Assembly (NCBI RefSeq): GCF_008831285.2
Contig: NC_045140.1
Location: forward strand, 16,986,370 to 17,050,369
DNA from: Nymphaea colorata
Taxonomy: Eukaryota > Streptophyta > Magnoliopsida > Nymphaeales > Nymphaeaceae
Direction: 5' to 3'
Length of the DNA: 64,000 nucleotides
The notes beneath the pieces are model-generated. The model saw only the letters and a list, made by a program, of their open reading frames with translations, was not told the DNA's origin and did no database searches. Positions 23,701 to 34,709 of this stretch are shown here, in pieces. The stretch's first letter is position 1; each line of letters begins with the position of its first letter. The position numbers and the translations under genes are program-made.

Positions 23701-26700
23701 TTTTTCTGCTTCCTTTGTTTTATAAACTTGATTTTCAAGTTTTTTTTTCTTTTGTTAATTGTAATCTATTATTTATTTACTGTACTGAAAGTGCATAATC
23801 ATTATTTGATGAACTGACACATTGAAGAGGTTAGATAATATTGTTGTTATATAATTTAAGTGCATTCCTTTTTTTTGAACCATACATCATGTTTCAGAGA
23901 AGTTATGATATCATTGTCATAAGAAAGTATATGTGATGGAAAGTTTCATAGCTGATGTTAGTGGAAGTGCAGCCTGATGTAGGTTATATTCATGAGATGC
24001 TTGCTCATTTGAACTGCGGTCAGGCTCATATTTTTGTTACCTCATTTATATTGACAAGCCTGAGCCTTGCTATCAATTGACATGGTTGTTCCTTCTTGGG
24101 TTTGAACTTGTTTTTTTGATCGATCTTATATTACCCTTGAGCTTATTTCAGCAAACACACAAAAAGCTCAAGCTGACACTGCTTAGAGCTTCAGCTACTC
24201 AGCTCCTTTTTTTGTCAACACCTTCTGTTGAACTGTATTGGCTCTTTATTCTTTTGTAAAAGAACAAACTCCCTGGTTTCTTCTTCTTTTCAGTCTTGCA
24301 TATATGATTTTTATAGATGACATTTCATCAGGTCAAGTTCTTGAGGCAAGAACTGAGTGCCCTTGATCAAAAAATGAAGAATCTGGCGGAATCACTTCAT
24401 AAGCATTGTAAGATAAAAGGTTCTCCTGACCCTGACGAGACCCTTTTGTTAGTAAATGATTATGTCAACAAGAAGATTTGTTGCACTCAGATCCAGCAAG
24501 ATTTGCAGGTCCATTCTGATCCTTTTTTCCATTGTGTTGGCATTACATACTGTATAGTTGTCATGTGTTTGCATTATGTACTATATAGTTGCTTCTAACA
24601 GAAGCACATGGTGGCTGAAATTTTGTAGCTATGGAAGTTGGATAACATAGATACTAGTCATGATAAACACACCATAGTTCTCAAGTATGGAGGTTTTCTT
24701 AGCCAAAGGTTGGTTTTTTGTCCAATCTTTAATTCTATTTAGAGTCTTGGGGAGCACCTTTTCCTATGCTGGCAGCTTATAACAATCAGTCTTGCAGGTT
24801 GTCTATTGACTTTAGTGGTGCATCATCCAGTGTACAGGCCATGTATTCCATTCACAACTCAGACATCAACATGGTATGTATATATTGTTTTCTGCTGATC
24901 ATATGCTTTTTTACTACAATATGTTCTTTTAACTTCCCTTTTCCTGTCATGTTGTTCAGATCTTCCCGAGCATGAATGCATGCATGGCTTTCAGCTTCGT
25001 TTTCGGTGTTGACCATGTTCGGACTCTTCAGGGTCCAACATGTGTCCAACAAGAGGCACAGGTATTTGATGCTACTTCTTTTGCTATGAGAAGGTTGCAG
25101 TCATTTTGCTAAGGGATTCAGATAAGTTCTTGTTCTAGCATCTAGGAAGTCAAGCATGTTTGAATGTGAATAGTAGATGCAATGGAATGGTTCATTTTTC
25201 CAAACGTGGTCATTTTTATGTAGCAGAAGCTTGCACATTATTCACCCCATGGTATCTCCTAGTTTTTGTATCGTTTTTACTTGGACAAAAATTAAACGTT
25301 CATTTTGTGCTTCACAGAAAGCTAAAATAAGGGATATCTGAAACTGTTACATTCTATTCTTATTTTCCTTTCAGGTTGCTGGCCATCTCTTGGGTAATCT
25401 GCTTGATGTGCTGGAGGAGGTTCAGTTGGCAAGGATGCATATTCCATATTTGCTGCGTGCCAATTTTGATTGTCCGGCTGGTATATTCCTAGTGTAACTC
25501 TTCTTTCTCCTAAAAGTGTCCATCTTTGTATGTTTTTTTCTTTCTTTTCTATATACAAAGATGCAGACACCACAAGTTTTGGAGGCACATGTTATTGATC
25601 ATGTCCGCTCTTGAACATGTTACATAAAGGATAAAACTCCAATCAGAGAAAAAAAATCAGGATGATTCCCCTTCATAACTTGTGGATGATGTTACTGGAT
25701 GGTGATGTCAAATCCAATAATATCAGACACTGGAAATTTATTTGAACTGTGCTCTTATATTTATTGCCTATACTCGAGAAAAATCATATGGTATCAGATA
25801 TTTTATTTTTGCTATTCAAGAAAAACTTTATTCCTAGTAGTTTCAAATTTCGAACATCTTTAGGGAACTAAATCACTAACCCATTTGAGATTGGTAAGAC
25901 AGAAAATGTCCTTACAACATCTGTAAGCATGACAGTTTGAATATGACATAGTTACTCTGCTTATCAAGCAAATTTTTTCTTTCATTAACAAAAGCCAACC
26001 TTTTCATATCTTTAGGCTAATGCTGTTGAAGATCTGTAGCAATACCTTATGAAATTTTGGGAAGATATTTCCAGTGAAGTTGTTCTGGAAACCTTTTAGA
26101 GCCTCAGCTTTTCATACTTATTGTGTAGCAATTAATTATTCTTAAAATTCATAATGACCATTACTTTTTTACAATTGGACAGGTAGAAGATCAATATTGC
26201 AATTCCTGTTTCCAACTACATCCTTGCTGACCTACAAATTGGAGTAATTCGAGTTAAAATTATTAAATAGCATTAGAACAATAAGAGTAAGAAATGCATA
26301 TAATATATATTACACATGACAACAGAAAGCACATTTATGGACTCACTAAACAAGTAAAAGATATTAAAATATATATGAAAGGAACTTTTAGAGACTGAAA
26401 ATATCGCGGCCTCCTGTCCATATTTTATTTAAGAACTTGTTATCATGCATGTGTGGAGAATATGAAATGTCAATGCTTTTGTGGTACTGTCATAAAATTC
26501 ATGATAAAATTGTCAAATTATTATTAATTATCATGATATTTGTCCAGAGAAAGATTTTAAGATTCAATACTTTTGAAATACCAGAAACATTTTGACTATG
26601 ACGGTTGCCACATGCTGCTGATCTATGACATCAGTACCCTAACAATATAGATGCAGACTATACTATCTGGAACTCTAGATTAGGACTTGTAAAGGGTCCT

Positions 26701-29533
26701 AAATTTTAATTTCTTTCTTTCATATTAAGGTTGAAGTACGCCATCTTAGCCTAAAAGGGTTGGCATATGGTTAAGATAAGCACCTATACCCTCCTCAAAA
26801 ATATTCTGAAGTTTGTTTATGAAGCTGCGAATTTTGGTCAATACATTTCTAAAAATGTGGGTAGTATTCATTCCATAGGACTCGAGAATCATACTTATGT
26901 TTCCAGACTTGGAGAAAAATCTGATTTCGATGGTTGTAGAGCTCATTTTTACCTTATTGAATTTAATGGGTGAATTGTTATTTTCTTTATGGCAAATTAT
27001 ATAAAAAAATTTAAGGGCTTTCCTAGATTGTTTGTTCTTAGGAACTTGAGTTTGCCAATGTTACAACTAACCAACGCTTTATTTCTCTACAGCTGGAAAA
27101 CTTGAACTTTGTCTTTTTTTTATTGATTACAACATGGAACAGAAAGCTACTGTGGTGCTTAATGTGACAGAGCTGAAACGGTAAATTGAAGTTTATATTT
27201 TCTGCTCTTTCTCTTGATAACTTGATTTTTTATATTCTAAAGAATCTCTGATTTAGCTGCCATGTTTACTATGCAAAGTCTAACCTCCATGTTCTTCAGA
27301 TTCTTGTCAGTTTATCTTCCATCTGTCCTCCATGTTTAAATAATGCAGGGTTACTGAAAGGCATGAGAATCTTCTGTTATTTATGCTCTTTCCTTGTGCT
27401 AGTGTCTTATCCCCTAAGTCATGTGAACTTGCCAAAATAGTCATTGTGACTAAGGCCTGGGTGTAGCATTCGTGTGGCAAACAAAAATCCACGGTTATCG
27501 GCCTCCTACTCAATCATAAACCACGAATGTCCAATTTTCTGTAGTAAACATTTTCTAAAAAATGCATAAAGGAAGTTAGGGCCATAGCCATAAATATTGC
27601 GATATTTTGAAAAATATCATGATATTTTTTAAAAGATGGCGACATTAATGAAAAAAATGAATAAAGCGACAAAAAGGGAAAATCGTGATATTTAGAAAAC
27701 GTTAAAAATCAATTTATCGCGATTTTAACACAATTTTATTGCAATTTTTTCATGTTTTTATTTTTTTTTTCAACTTTTGTTTCATTTCCTCTTATTTTGG
27801 GTATTTACATTACTTCCTAGACGCAATTCAAAGTTTATTACTTTGTCATTTTTATCATTTTAATTAGATTTTTTTTATGTTTTCTAATTAGTTTCTCATT
27901 TATTGTCCTTTTACCTAACATTTTTCTTTTTATTATTTTTTTGAATAACTCCTACATTTTTCGGGGATTTTATGGCTATGGTTAGGGCAAACTTGAGCCC
28001 TCTCTCTCTCTCTGCCCCCCCCCCCCCCCTTAGTCGGACAATTGCACTCCTACTTCCTGCAAGATGGGAACAGTAGCAGAAGGACTATTACAGCATCTAC
28101 AACAGGAAGATGGAGGAGGAAATACAAGTTGAAGGAAGATGAAGGAGGAGGAGGGGTGCTCACCATGCTAAGAAGGAAGAAGATAGGCGGTGACTACATG
28201 GAGTGGGGAAAGGAAAGCTGAGAGGTAGAAACTTCTTCAGTGTTGGAAAAAGAAAAACCGAGAGGCTGCATTAGCACTTCCAGCATGGCCTTTGGAGAAA
28301 TGTCCCTGTTCAAGGGGACAACCTCCCTCTGCTGTATTTAGCTTGGCTGGATCTGCCAAGGCTGGGCGAGTGGCCGGAGTCACTCGAACGGCCTTGCTCC
28401 CTAGCCACCATCTCCAGCATGGCCTAGAACATTGGCTTTGCCTCTGCCATGGCAATGGCTCGTGGACAACCTCCCTCTGCTGTTGGATCTGCCAAGGCTG
28501 GGCGAGTGGCCGGAGTCACTCGAACTGCCTTGCTCCCTAGCCACCATCTCCAGCATGGCCTAGGACATTGGACAGAACTTTTATTTTATTACATTCCCAT
28601 AGAGTCTCAATTTTATAGCTAACAAAAAGTTACTTTATTCATGAAATATGTATATATATATATTGTGTGTGTGTGTGTGTGTACACAAGTTCTGCAATAT
28701 TATTAAAAAAAAGAAAATAATTTTGTAAAAAAATGTTAAAATCAATTATTGCTATTTTTCATTTATTTTTTATTTCATTGTTTGTTTTCATTTTTTTCAG
28801 CTTTCGTTTCATTGTTTTAGGTATTTAATATGACCTCCTAGATGCAATGCAAGTTTCTCATTTATTGTATTTTTACCTAACATTTTTTTTATGTTTTTTA
28901 AAAAATCTCTGAGATTTTGCCAAAAATGAAAACAACTTTGTTGACCCGAGAAAAACCTCACCGATAAAAGCCTGAAAATGATATTTCATATTTGTAGCTA
29001 TGGTATGTATATGCCCTTGTTTCACCCCTGCATTGATTCCTTTTTTTAGAGTTGGCACCTGAAACCCTGCACCTGTGTCATGGAGGTCCTATCACAGTCC
29101 TGAAAGAAATGTTTCATTCTGATTTTTCTTGCACTTATTACGTTAAATTTTATTTTTGTCACAACAGAATAAATAGCATGTTGGCCAGCTTGTGCAAGTT
29201 GGCGTTGCTAATGGAGGCAGCTTCTAATCCATGTTATTTCTCTATTATCTACTGCCACAATATTTATATCGGATTTGTGAAGCACCATCTCTTTTTAGGT
29301 TGCCATTAGTATAGCTACTCCAACTAACAGAATTTTTATGATGGAACAGCGCTGTGTATCCCTTTGATGTCATCCCATCCAAGCTTCATATCCAAAGTTC
29401 GGGTGTGCCAAGATCAGAATCTCTAATTTATTCAGAGATGATGCATGCAATTCAAAAACTAAAATTTGGTAATTCAAGGATCAGCAGGATATGCCGAGTT
29501 GTCTCCCAACAGCTTGGTAAATCAAATGGCTAG
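17733..29533 (+). CDS. KNL1: Outer kinetochore scaffold KNL1 (Spc105/Spc7 family)
   Basis: KNL1 is the kinetochore scaffold that recruits PP1 phosphatase and spindle-checkpoint proteins. Exons: 17733-18090, 19566-20227, 20362-21786, 22204-22488, 22602-22667, 22888-22968, 23110-23147, 23255-23342, 23428-23562, 24332-24508, 24629-24708, 24798-24873, 24960-25061, 25375-25480, 27093-27180, 29350-29533. They sum to 3951 nt, or 1316 residues, ending SQQLGKSNG then TAG. The N-terminus has the basic PP1-docking motif KKRSRRVSF (RVSF 30-33) followed by FDRDEDFETPP. DDITLDSTAFS lies at 144-154, a motif I associate with plant KNL1. A long disordered Ser-rich middle is encoded by exons 2-4. A coiled coil spans about 933-1105 (LHQLEDMLEELQKVIKYRR), and an RWD-type C-terminus about 1106-1316. 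The start at 17733 is preferred over an in-frame codon at 17409, whose extension looks non-coding. Confidence 0.88.
18811..19185. mobile_element. Non-autonomous AT-rich element, copy 1, in KNL1 intron 1
   Basis: The left end GTCACAGAAAATGC and right end TTATTTGTGAC are imperfect inverted repeats. The interior is AT-rich, with TTTT runs and ACG/CGTTT motifs. An inverted, diverged copy lies at 32103-32415. AATGAATT occurs on both sides (18782-18789 and 19192-19199) and might be an 8-bp target duplication, although it is not flush with the visible inverted repeats. No coding capacity. Confidence 0.65.
27583..27980. mobile_element. hAT-like MITE in KNL1 intron 15
   Basis: The element starts CATAGCCATAAA and ends TTTATGGCTATG, a perfect 12-bp inverted repeat with CA...TG ends. 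It is flanked by a perfect 8-bp direct repeat GTTAGGGC (27575-27582 and 27981-27988). An 8-bp target duplication and CA...TG ends fit a non-autonomous hAT transposon. The 398-bp interior is AT-rich, with GCGATATTTT and AAAAATATCATGATATTTTT motifs near the left end, and no ORF of note. Confidence 0.8.
28316..28570. repeat. 148-bp-period tandem duplication, GC-rich insert in KNL1 intron 15
   Basis: Two copies begin at about 28317 and 28465. Both contain ACAACCTCCCTCTGCTG, GGATCTGCCAAGGCTGGGCG and TCTCCAGCATGGCCTAG. The first has about a dozen extra bases after CTGCTG. The block sits in a purine- and GC-rich stretch (28030-28570) unlike the AT-rich intron around it. Confidence 0.85.
28735..29002. 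mobile_element. AT-rich element related to the 27583 MITE
   Basis: Shared interior words with 27583-27980 include TTTCATTG/CTTTTGTTT, GTATTTA.T..TGACCTCCTAGATGCAAT (cf. TTCCTAGACGCAAT), TTTCTCATTTATTGT and TTTTTACCTAACATTTTT. It ends GTAGCTATG, close to the GGCTATG end of the complete copy. The left end runs into a TA/TG microsatellite (28648-28681), so its start is uncertain. Confidence 0.6.
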
Positions 29534-30514
29534 GTGAGTCATTGTAGCGTTGGTGTGATCCTGATTCCATTGACCATCTTTCCATTCATGTGCTAAGTAG
29601 TAGTTTTCTTTCTTAGCCACAGTAATATGTTTTGTCTGCTAATAGTGTCCACGGGTTAAGATCTCACCTGAAACGTTGCTGTTTTAAGGGGATCTGGGCT
29701 TCCATTGAGAATTAAATGTTCTCTAGCTTTCTGTCTGCTCCTTGGCGTTGTTTTTCTTTTCCATTTTTTAGGTCAATGTGGTTCATCTACCTTACATTAT
29801 TAACTGCTTGGATGCTGTGCCTGCATTCACAGGTAATTCGGTTTCCCAAAAGGGCTGTTATAAACTTGTAACATTTCACTCGACAACAAAGGATAAGATG
29901 GATGGCAAAATTAATTTTGTATCATGATCATTATATGTATTTTCTTCGGTTTTATAATTGTCTATTAGTTATTTTGATCATAAAATATGTTGGGACTTCT
30001 CATCATGTAACGTCGTGGTATGAATGAAAGCACCGTCTTGTTACTGGGTTGATAACTATAATGAAAAAAAATTTAACTGTCGTGGCAATTTCCCATGTTT
30101 CAATTTCTTTGTCAACTTTTCAATCCTTTTATTTTTTTGGTTTATATCAAAAGGACTAAACAGCACTTATGGAGGTGCCTAGTTGAAGGGAACAGGAAGG
30201 GTAGGGGAAAAAAAGAGTTGCAAGTATTGAGCTAAATTAGACGTAAGTGAATCACAGTAATTGATATTGAAAAGGTAAGGCTTCAGACATGCATACCATC
30301 ACTAGAGTGAGGGAAGAAAGTGCATGTCAATGTATATATATCATAGCCACAAGTATCCTTCTTGAATTTTTATTAACGAGGTTTTTCTTGGATTTTTTTT
30401 TTCTTGTTTTTGGGGAAAATCTTGAAGTTATTTTAGAAAACAATAACAATCAAGTTTTAAATAAAAATATAGTAAATGAGAAACTAATAAAAAAGACATA
30501 AAAAAGGCGAGTTA

Positions 30515-30766
30515 AAATGATAATGTAATAAGAATTGTATTGCATCTAGGAGGTCATATTATGTACTTCAAACAAGAGGAAATAAAACAACGAAACAAGA
30601 GCTGAAAAAAAATGAAAACAGAAAATAAATGAAAAAGTAAGAAAAAAATGTGATAAATTGTAATAAATTGTCTTTTTCAAGATGGTGCAATTTTTTCCTG
30701 TTTTTCTCTTTTTCCATTTTTTATAATATTATGATATTTTTGAAAATATCTCTATAATTGTGGCTA
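30515..30766. mobile_element. AT-rich element, same family in opposite internal orientation
   Basis: ATTGCATCTAGGAGGTCATATT matches the reverse complement of the GACCTCCTAGATGCAAT word in the 28735 copy. It is followed by GAAACAAGAGCTGAAAAAAAATG, again the reverse complement of that copy. The right end GTGGCTATG matches the family terminus. The left boundary was not found. Confidence 0.6.
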
Positions 30767-31490
30767 TGATATATGTGAATGTGTGTGTGTATATATAGAA
30801 AATAAATCTTGATTTTATTTTCTCATGATAATTTCTTAATTTTCCATGCACAGAAAATATGGAAATAGATGGACTAGAAACGATATCTAGTATGCCATTG
30901 ATTCAATCAACCAAAGAAATGAAATCAACTGGAGCTTGGATACGGATCGAATATGATGAGTTATAATTTGAGGTTTTCTATGAAATGAGGCATAAAATGG
31001 AGGCACTAAGTGTGGGAGTTATCAAGGAAGCTTAGGAGCCATTGGACAATAACAACAAGATGTTACGGTGGCATGAATCTGCCCTAAAACGTTGTAACAC
31101 AGTGTTCCATGAATACGTTTCATTTTGGGGTTAGATTCATGAAACAATAACAATACGTTATTATTGCCAAGCAATTTGTTTTAAGGCTCATGTTAGTTAT
31201 AGGTTGAAAATGTGAATGGGGTTCTAGAGTTTGGAGGTATTTACTCTCTACTTGCCCGAATTTTTTTTGGATCTATTTCAATCCTTACTTGTATATGTTG
31301 AAAGTTGAAACAAAGGAATCGGTCAAACCACATGAAAAATCTGCGCTTGTGAGGATCGAGTTGAGCTTGACAGGCATGCCATGGTCTCTCTTTATGCTAG
31401 AGGTAGCCTTGTGGCTTGAGCCAAAGATGAGGAAGGTGGAATACGATGTGGTGAGAGGAAGGGAGGGGATGCCTAAGAATCTAAGATTCA

Positions 31491-31494
<4 letters not shown>

Positions 31495-31568
<74 letters not shown>
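31495..31568. repeat. (CT)n(AT)n compound microsatellite
   Basis: About 19 CT units run directly into about 18 AT units. ORFs across it are repeat artefacts. Confidence 0.95.
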
Positions 31569-31570
<2 letters not shown>

Positions 31571-32102
31571 TCGTGTGTACGGGTGAATTTGACCAACAAC
31601 TATTTTGTAGTTGGACTTAGGTGTAGGTGCTCTCCAAAAGTACAGGTTCTGATTATCTGAGCTTATTTGGAAAGTCGGTGAAAAAGAAAGAAATGAATCT
31701 AACCAGATCATAGATAATGGTTGACCATATCCACAAATTTATGTGTGTGTGTGTGTCTCGCATAAGAGTGTGATAGCACTAGTAGCAATGAAAGAAAGAG
31801 AAGGGAAAAGGAAAATTTTTGAGAAAGAAGGGAGAAGTTTAAAAGGAGGAAAGATCTCTTCCTGTTTGGCGCTTAGGCGGACCTACGCAGTGTGTAGGCA
31901 AACTTCCCTGGTATGGTTGAAAATTGTGCTGTGACTTTTTGCTAGCAAGATTGGGACATAGAAAATTGCAGAAATTAAAAATAAAGTTCAAGTTCTTTAT
32001 TATGGAGGAACCACTTTTTTACTTATTAATATCCTTAGTCCCGTGATATTAATGGGTCTTCATTACAAAAAAGAAAGTGATGCCTGATATTTTAGAAGTC
32101 CA

Positions 32103-32415
32103 TTGTCACAAATAAGGTTTCAGAATTTTAAACAGCGAGGCTTTTCTCGGGTATAATACGGTGGGCTTGAAAAATATAAGAAAAAAATGAAAAAAACGTA
32201 CAAAAAATTAAAAACTAAAAATAAGGGGAAAATAAAATAAGTGAAAAAATAATAACACAAGCATCAAAAATAAGTATATTTAAAACAAATAAAAAATAAA
32301 AAAAAACTGTTTCGCATTTAAAAATTAAAAAAAATGAAAAAATAAATTTAAATGTTTTTTTTAGTTTTAAACGGCATTTCATTTTCTCACGTTTTTTTCG
32401 CATTTTTTGTGACTA
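32103..32415. mobile_element. Non-autonomous AT-rich element, copy 2 (inverted relative to 18811)
   Basis: The left end ATTGTCACAAATAA with GTATAATACGGTGGGCTT matches the reverse complement of the right end of the 18811 copy (AAGCTCGCCGTATTATACC ... TTATTTGTGACAAT). The right end GCATTTTTTGTGACTAAT matches the reverse complement of its left end. Both termini are therefore conserved in two places, defining a family of about 310-380 bp. No coding capacity. Confidence 0.7.
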
Positions 32416-34646
32416 ATCAGAACATCCATTCCATTAGGCTTCGAATGAATGTTTTTTCTTTAAAACTATTAGTATGTTATACTCGTACAGTTGACAAATT
32501 TCCACTCTACGGCGAGTATGCGGGCCTGGTGGAGAATTCCTGTTTACCAAAGAGGTTCGTTGTTTACCTCTAATTCTCAGAGAAAAATAGCGTGCAAAAC
32601 TATGTCAAAGTGATTCATCTGAGCAATTGAAAAAAACAACAAACTCATTAGTTCGGCTTCTTTTTATATGAGAGTTTTTCTTGTTAATTTTTTACCACCA
32701 ACATTGAGTTTTACCATTGTAGATTCGGAGCAGCAGGTTGATCAGATGGCTTCACTCACATTTTACTGGAGAGGTTTTGGGTCCTTTGTAGTGTCGGCGC
32801 GTCTTATTTTGATTTTATTGATGTCTTGTTTTTGTTATGCATCAATTATGTAGTTTGGGGCATTTTTGTCATACACGATGTGATTTTGTATGAATTGAAA
32901 TTGTTATATAAATGAAAGCTTGCCTCATTGTTTCGAATTACATAGCTCTCTTCTTTTTGAATTGTTGTGTCGTCACACCTCAATGCTTTATGGTTAAGAA
33001 AAAAAAAATTATTTGATGGTTAAAAGGTTGGGGTGTGATAGAGATAGTGCAGCACGTGGATCCATGTCATTACTTTTCTGGATTGCCGAAGGTGGATATC
33101 CATAGAATATCTAGAACTTGTGTTGGAAGGGTTCATTAATTGGTTAGCTCATTACTTCCATCGGGAGAGTAATTAAAAATCTTTTTCTGAAAATGGCAAT
33201 ATAGTTTGTTATGAGAAAATCGAGGGTCTGGCCCAATGTTATTAAAATTGGCCTGAATTGACCGATCGAATCCAATTGGTGGCAAAGCTATTTGTTTTCT
33301 GTGGTCGGTTAAAGAGTGCCGTTTGTTGGTTTCTGAATATTTTTCTAATATCTTAAGATTTTTTACTTTTTTAGATTTATTTTTTTGAGAAATGATTTTT
33401 TATTACGCTTTACCGATTTCGGTCCGATTCTGACTGGTAGCTCTGTCTTTTCCTTTCTTTCTTTGCCTTCCTAGTTGTAGCTGGTTGCATTGTCACTAGT
33501 CTGTTTTAGCTGCATTCCTATCTTTTCCAGTTCACAGGGAGGAATAACCTTACCTCCAATGATGCATAATGTTCAAGAATTTAGATCATTGTGGTGCCAT
33601 GGAATGGCTTCTCGACATGTTAGATTCCCCACCCCAAAGTGCCCATCTGCGTCTGCTCAACCGGCGAAGAGCGTCGCAGTTGCGCGTCCAAGGGAGAATG
33701 ATCCCCTTTGCGCGCTCTCGACTAGTTTCTCGCGATAGTTTACAAACCTTTTTTTTGGGAGATCGTGGCTCTAGTTTTTTAGAATTTTGTTTGCCAGCTC
33801 CAACTCCATCCTGTCCTGCGGGGCATCTTACACGCATGCCCACAGGAACGAAGGAACAACTATTAATGGCGTTTAAAGAAATCTTTACCTCTTGTTTTTT
33901 GCCTTTATCAGTTTCTCATTCAATTGAATACAAGATTTCCTGTGTGCGATATGGCTACAAAGCTGAACCATACTGAATGCGATGAACTTCTTCCTCCACT
34001 TGTACTTCTTAAATTTTAAACTGGTACATTATAAAATGTCTACCGACTGTATACTCGGTCTTACTTCGACCGTGCGCGCTTGAGTAAGATTGGGCATCGG
34101 GTTGGTCGATCTTACAAGGAGTTGGGTTTGAGCTGAGCAAAAACTTATAACTCTGACCTGAGCTTAACCTAACAATCTAAACTCGAGCTCGGGCTCAGCA
34201 CGGCTTAGCTCAAGTAGAATTAAATTTTTTTTAATATTAGATAATATATATGATTTCATGATAGTAAAATATATATATAATTCTATAATAATAATAATGT
34301 GTTTATTAAATATAAATAATTGATCTCAGGCTAGTCAAGTCCATTGAGGCCGGCCCAATAATTTATTAAGCTGGTTTAGTGATCAAGAGGTCCGAATTTG
34401 AGCCAACGCGCCGCCCAAGTTTACGGTGAAGCTGCATGCAGCGGTACCATCTGTCGTTTCAAAAAGTTCATGAAACAATACTTAGTGCCTTTGCCATGCA
34501 CTTTCACCTATCTTATACAAGGGCTTCCCCATCTTTTCATCTTATAGCATCATTTTCTATACGCAAAGTGCAAGCCCCATCTAATTGCCATCAGCAGGAA
34601 CAGAAACAGATACAATCGGCAGGAACAGAAACACCATGCAAAGGCC

Positions 34647-34709
34647 AGAAGTCAGCTAGTTAGGTTGGTTTTGAACAGCGACGTGTTATAATAGTTAGGT
34701 TGGTTTTGA
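34647..34709. repeat. Short tandem duplication
   Basis: The unit AGTTAGGTTGGTTTTGAACA plus GCGACGTGT occurs twice in a row with a 6-base spacer. Confidence 0.9.

Noticed and set aside
31285..31711. ORFs with SLSLSL/IYIYIY or REREREE runs
   Set aside because: Translation of a CT/AT compound microsatellite. The flanking residues match nothing I recognise.
33490..33976. Overlapping ORFs of 82-135 residues
   Set aside because: No domain, no intron signals, and strongly different readings on both strands of a GC-richer patch.
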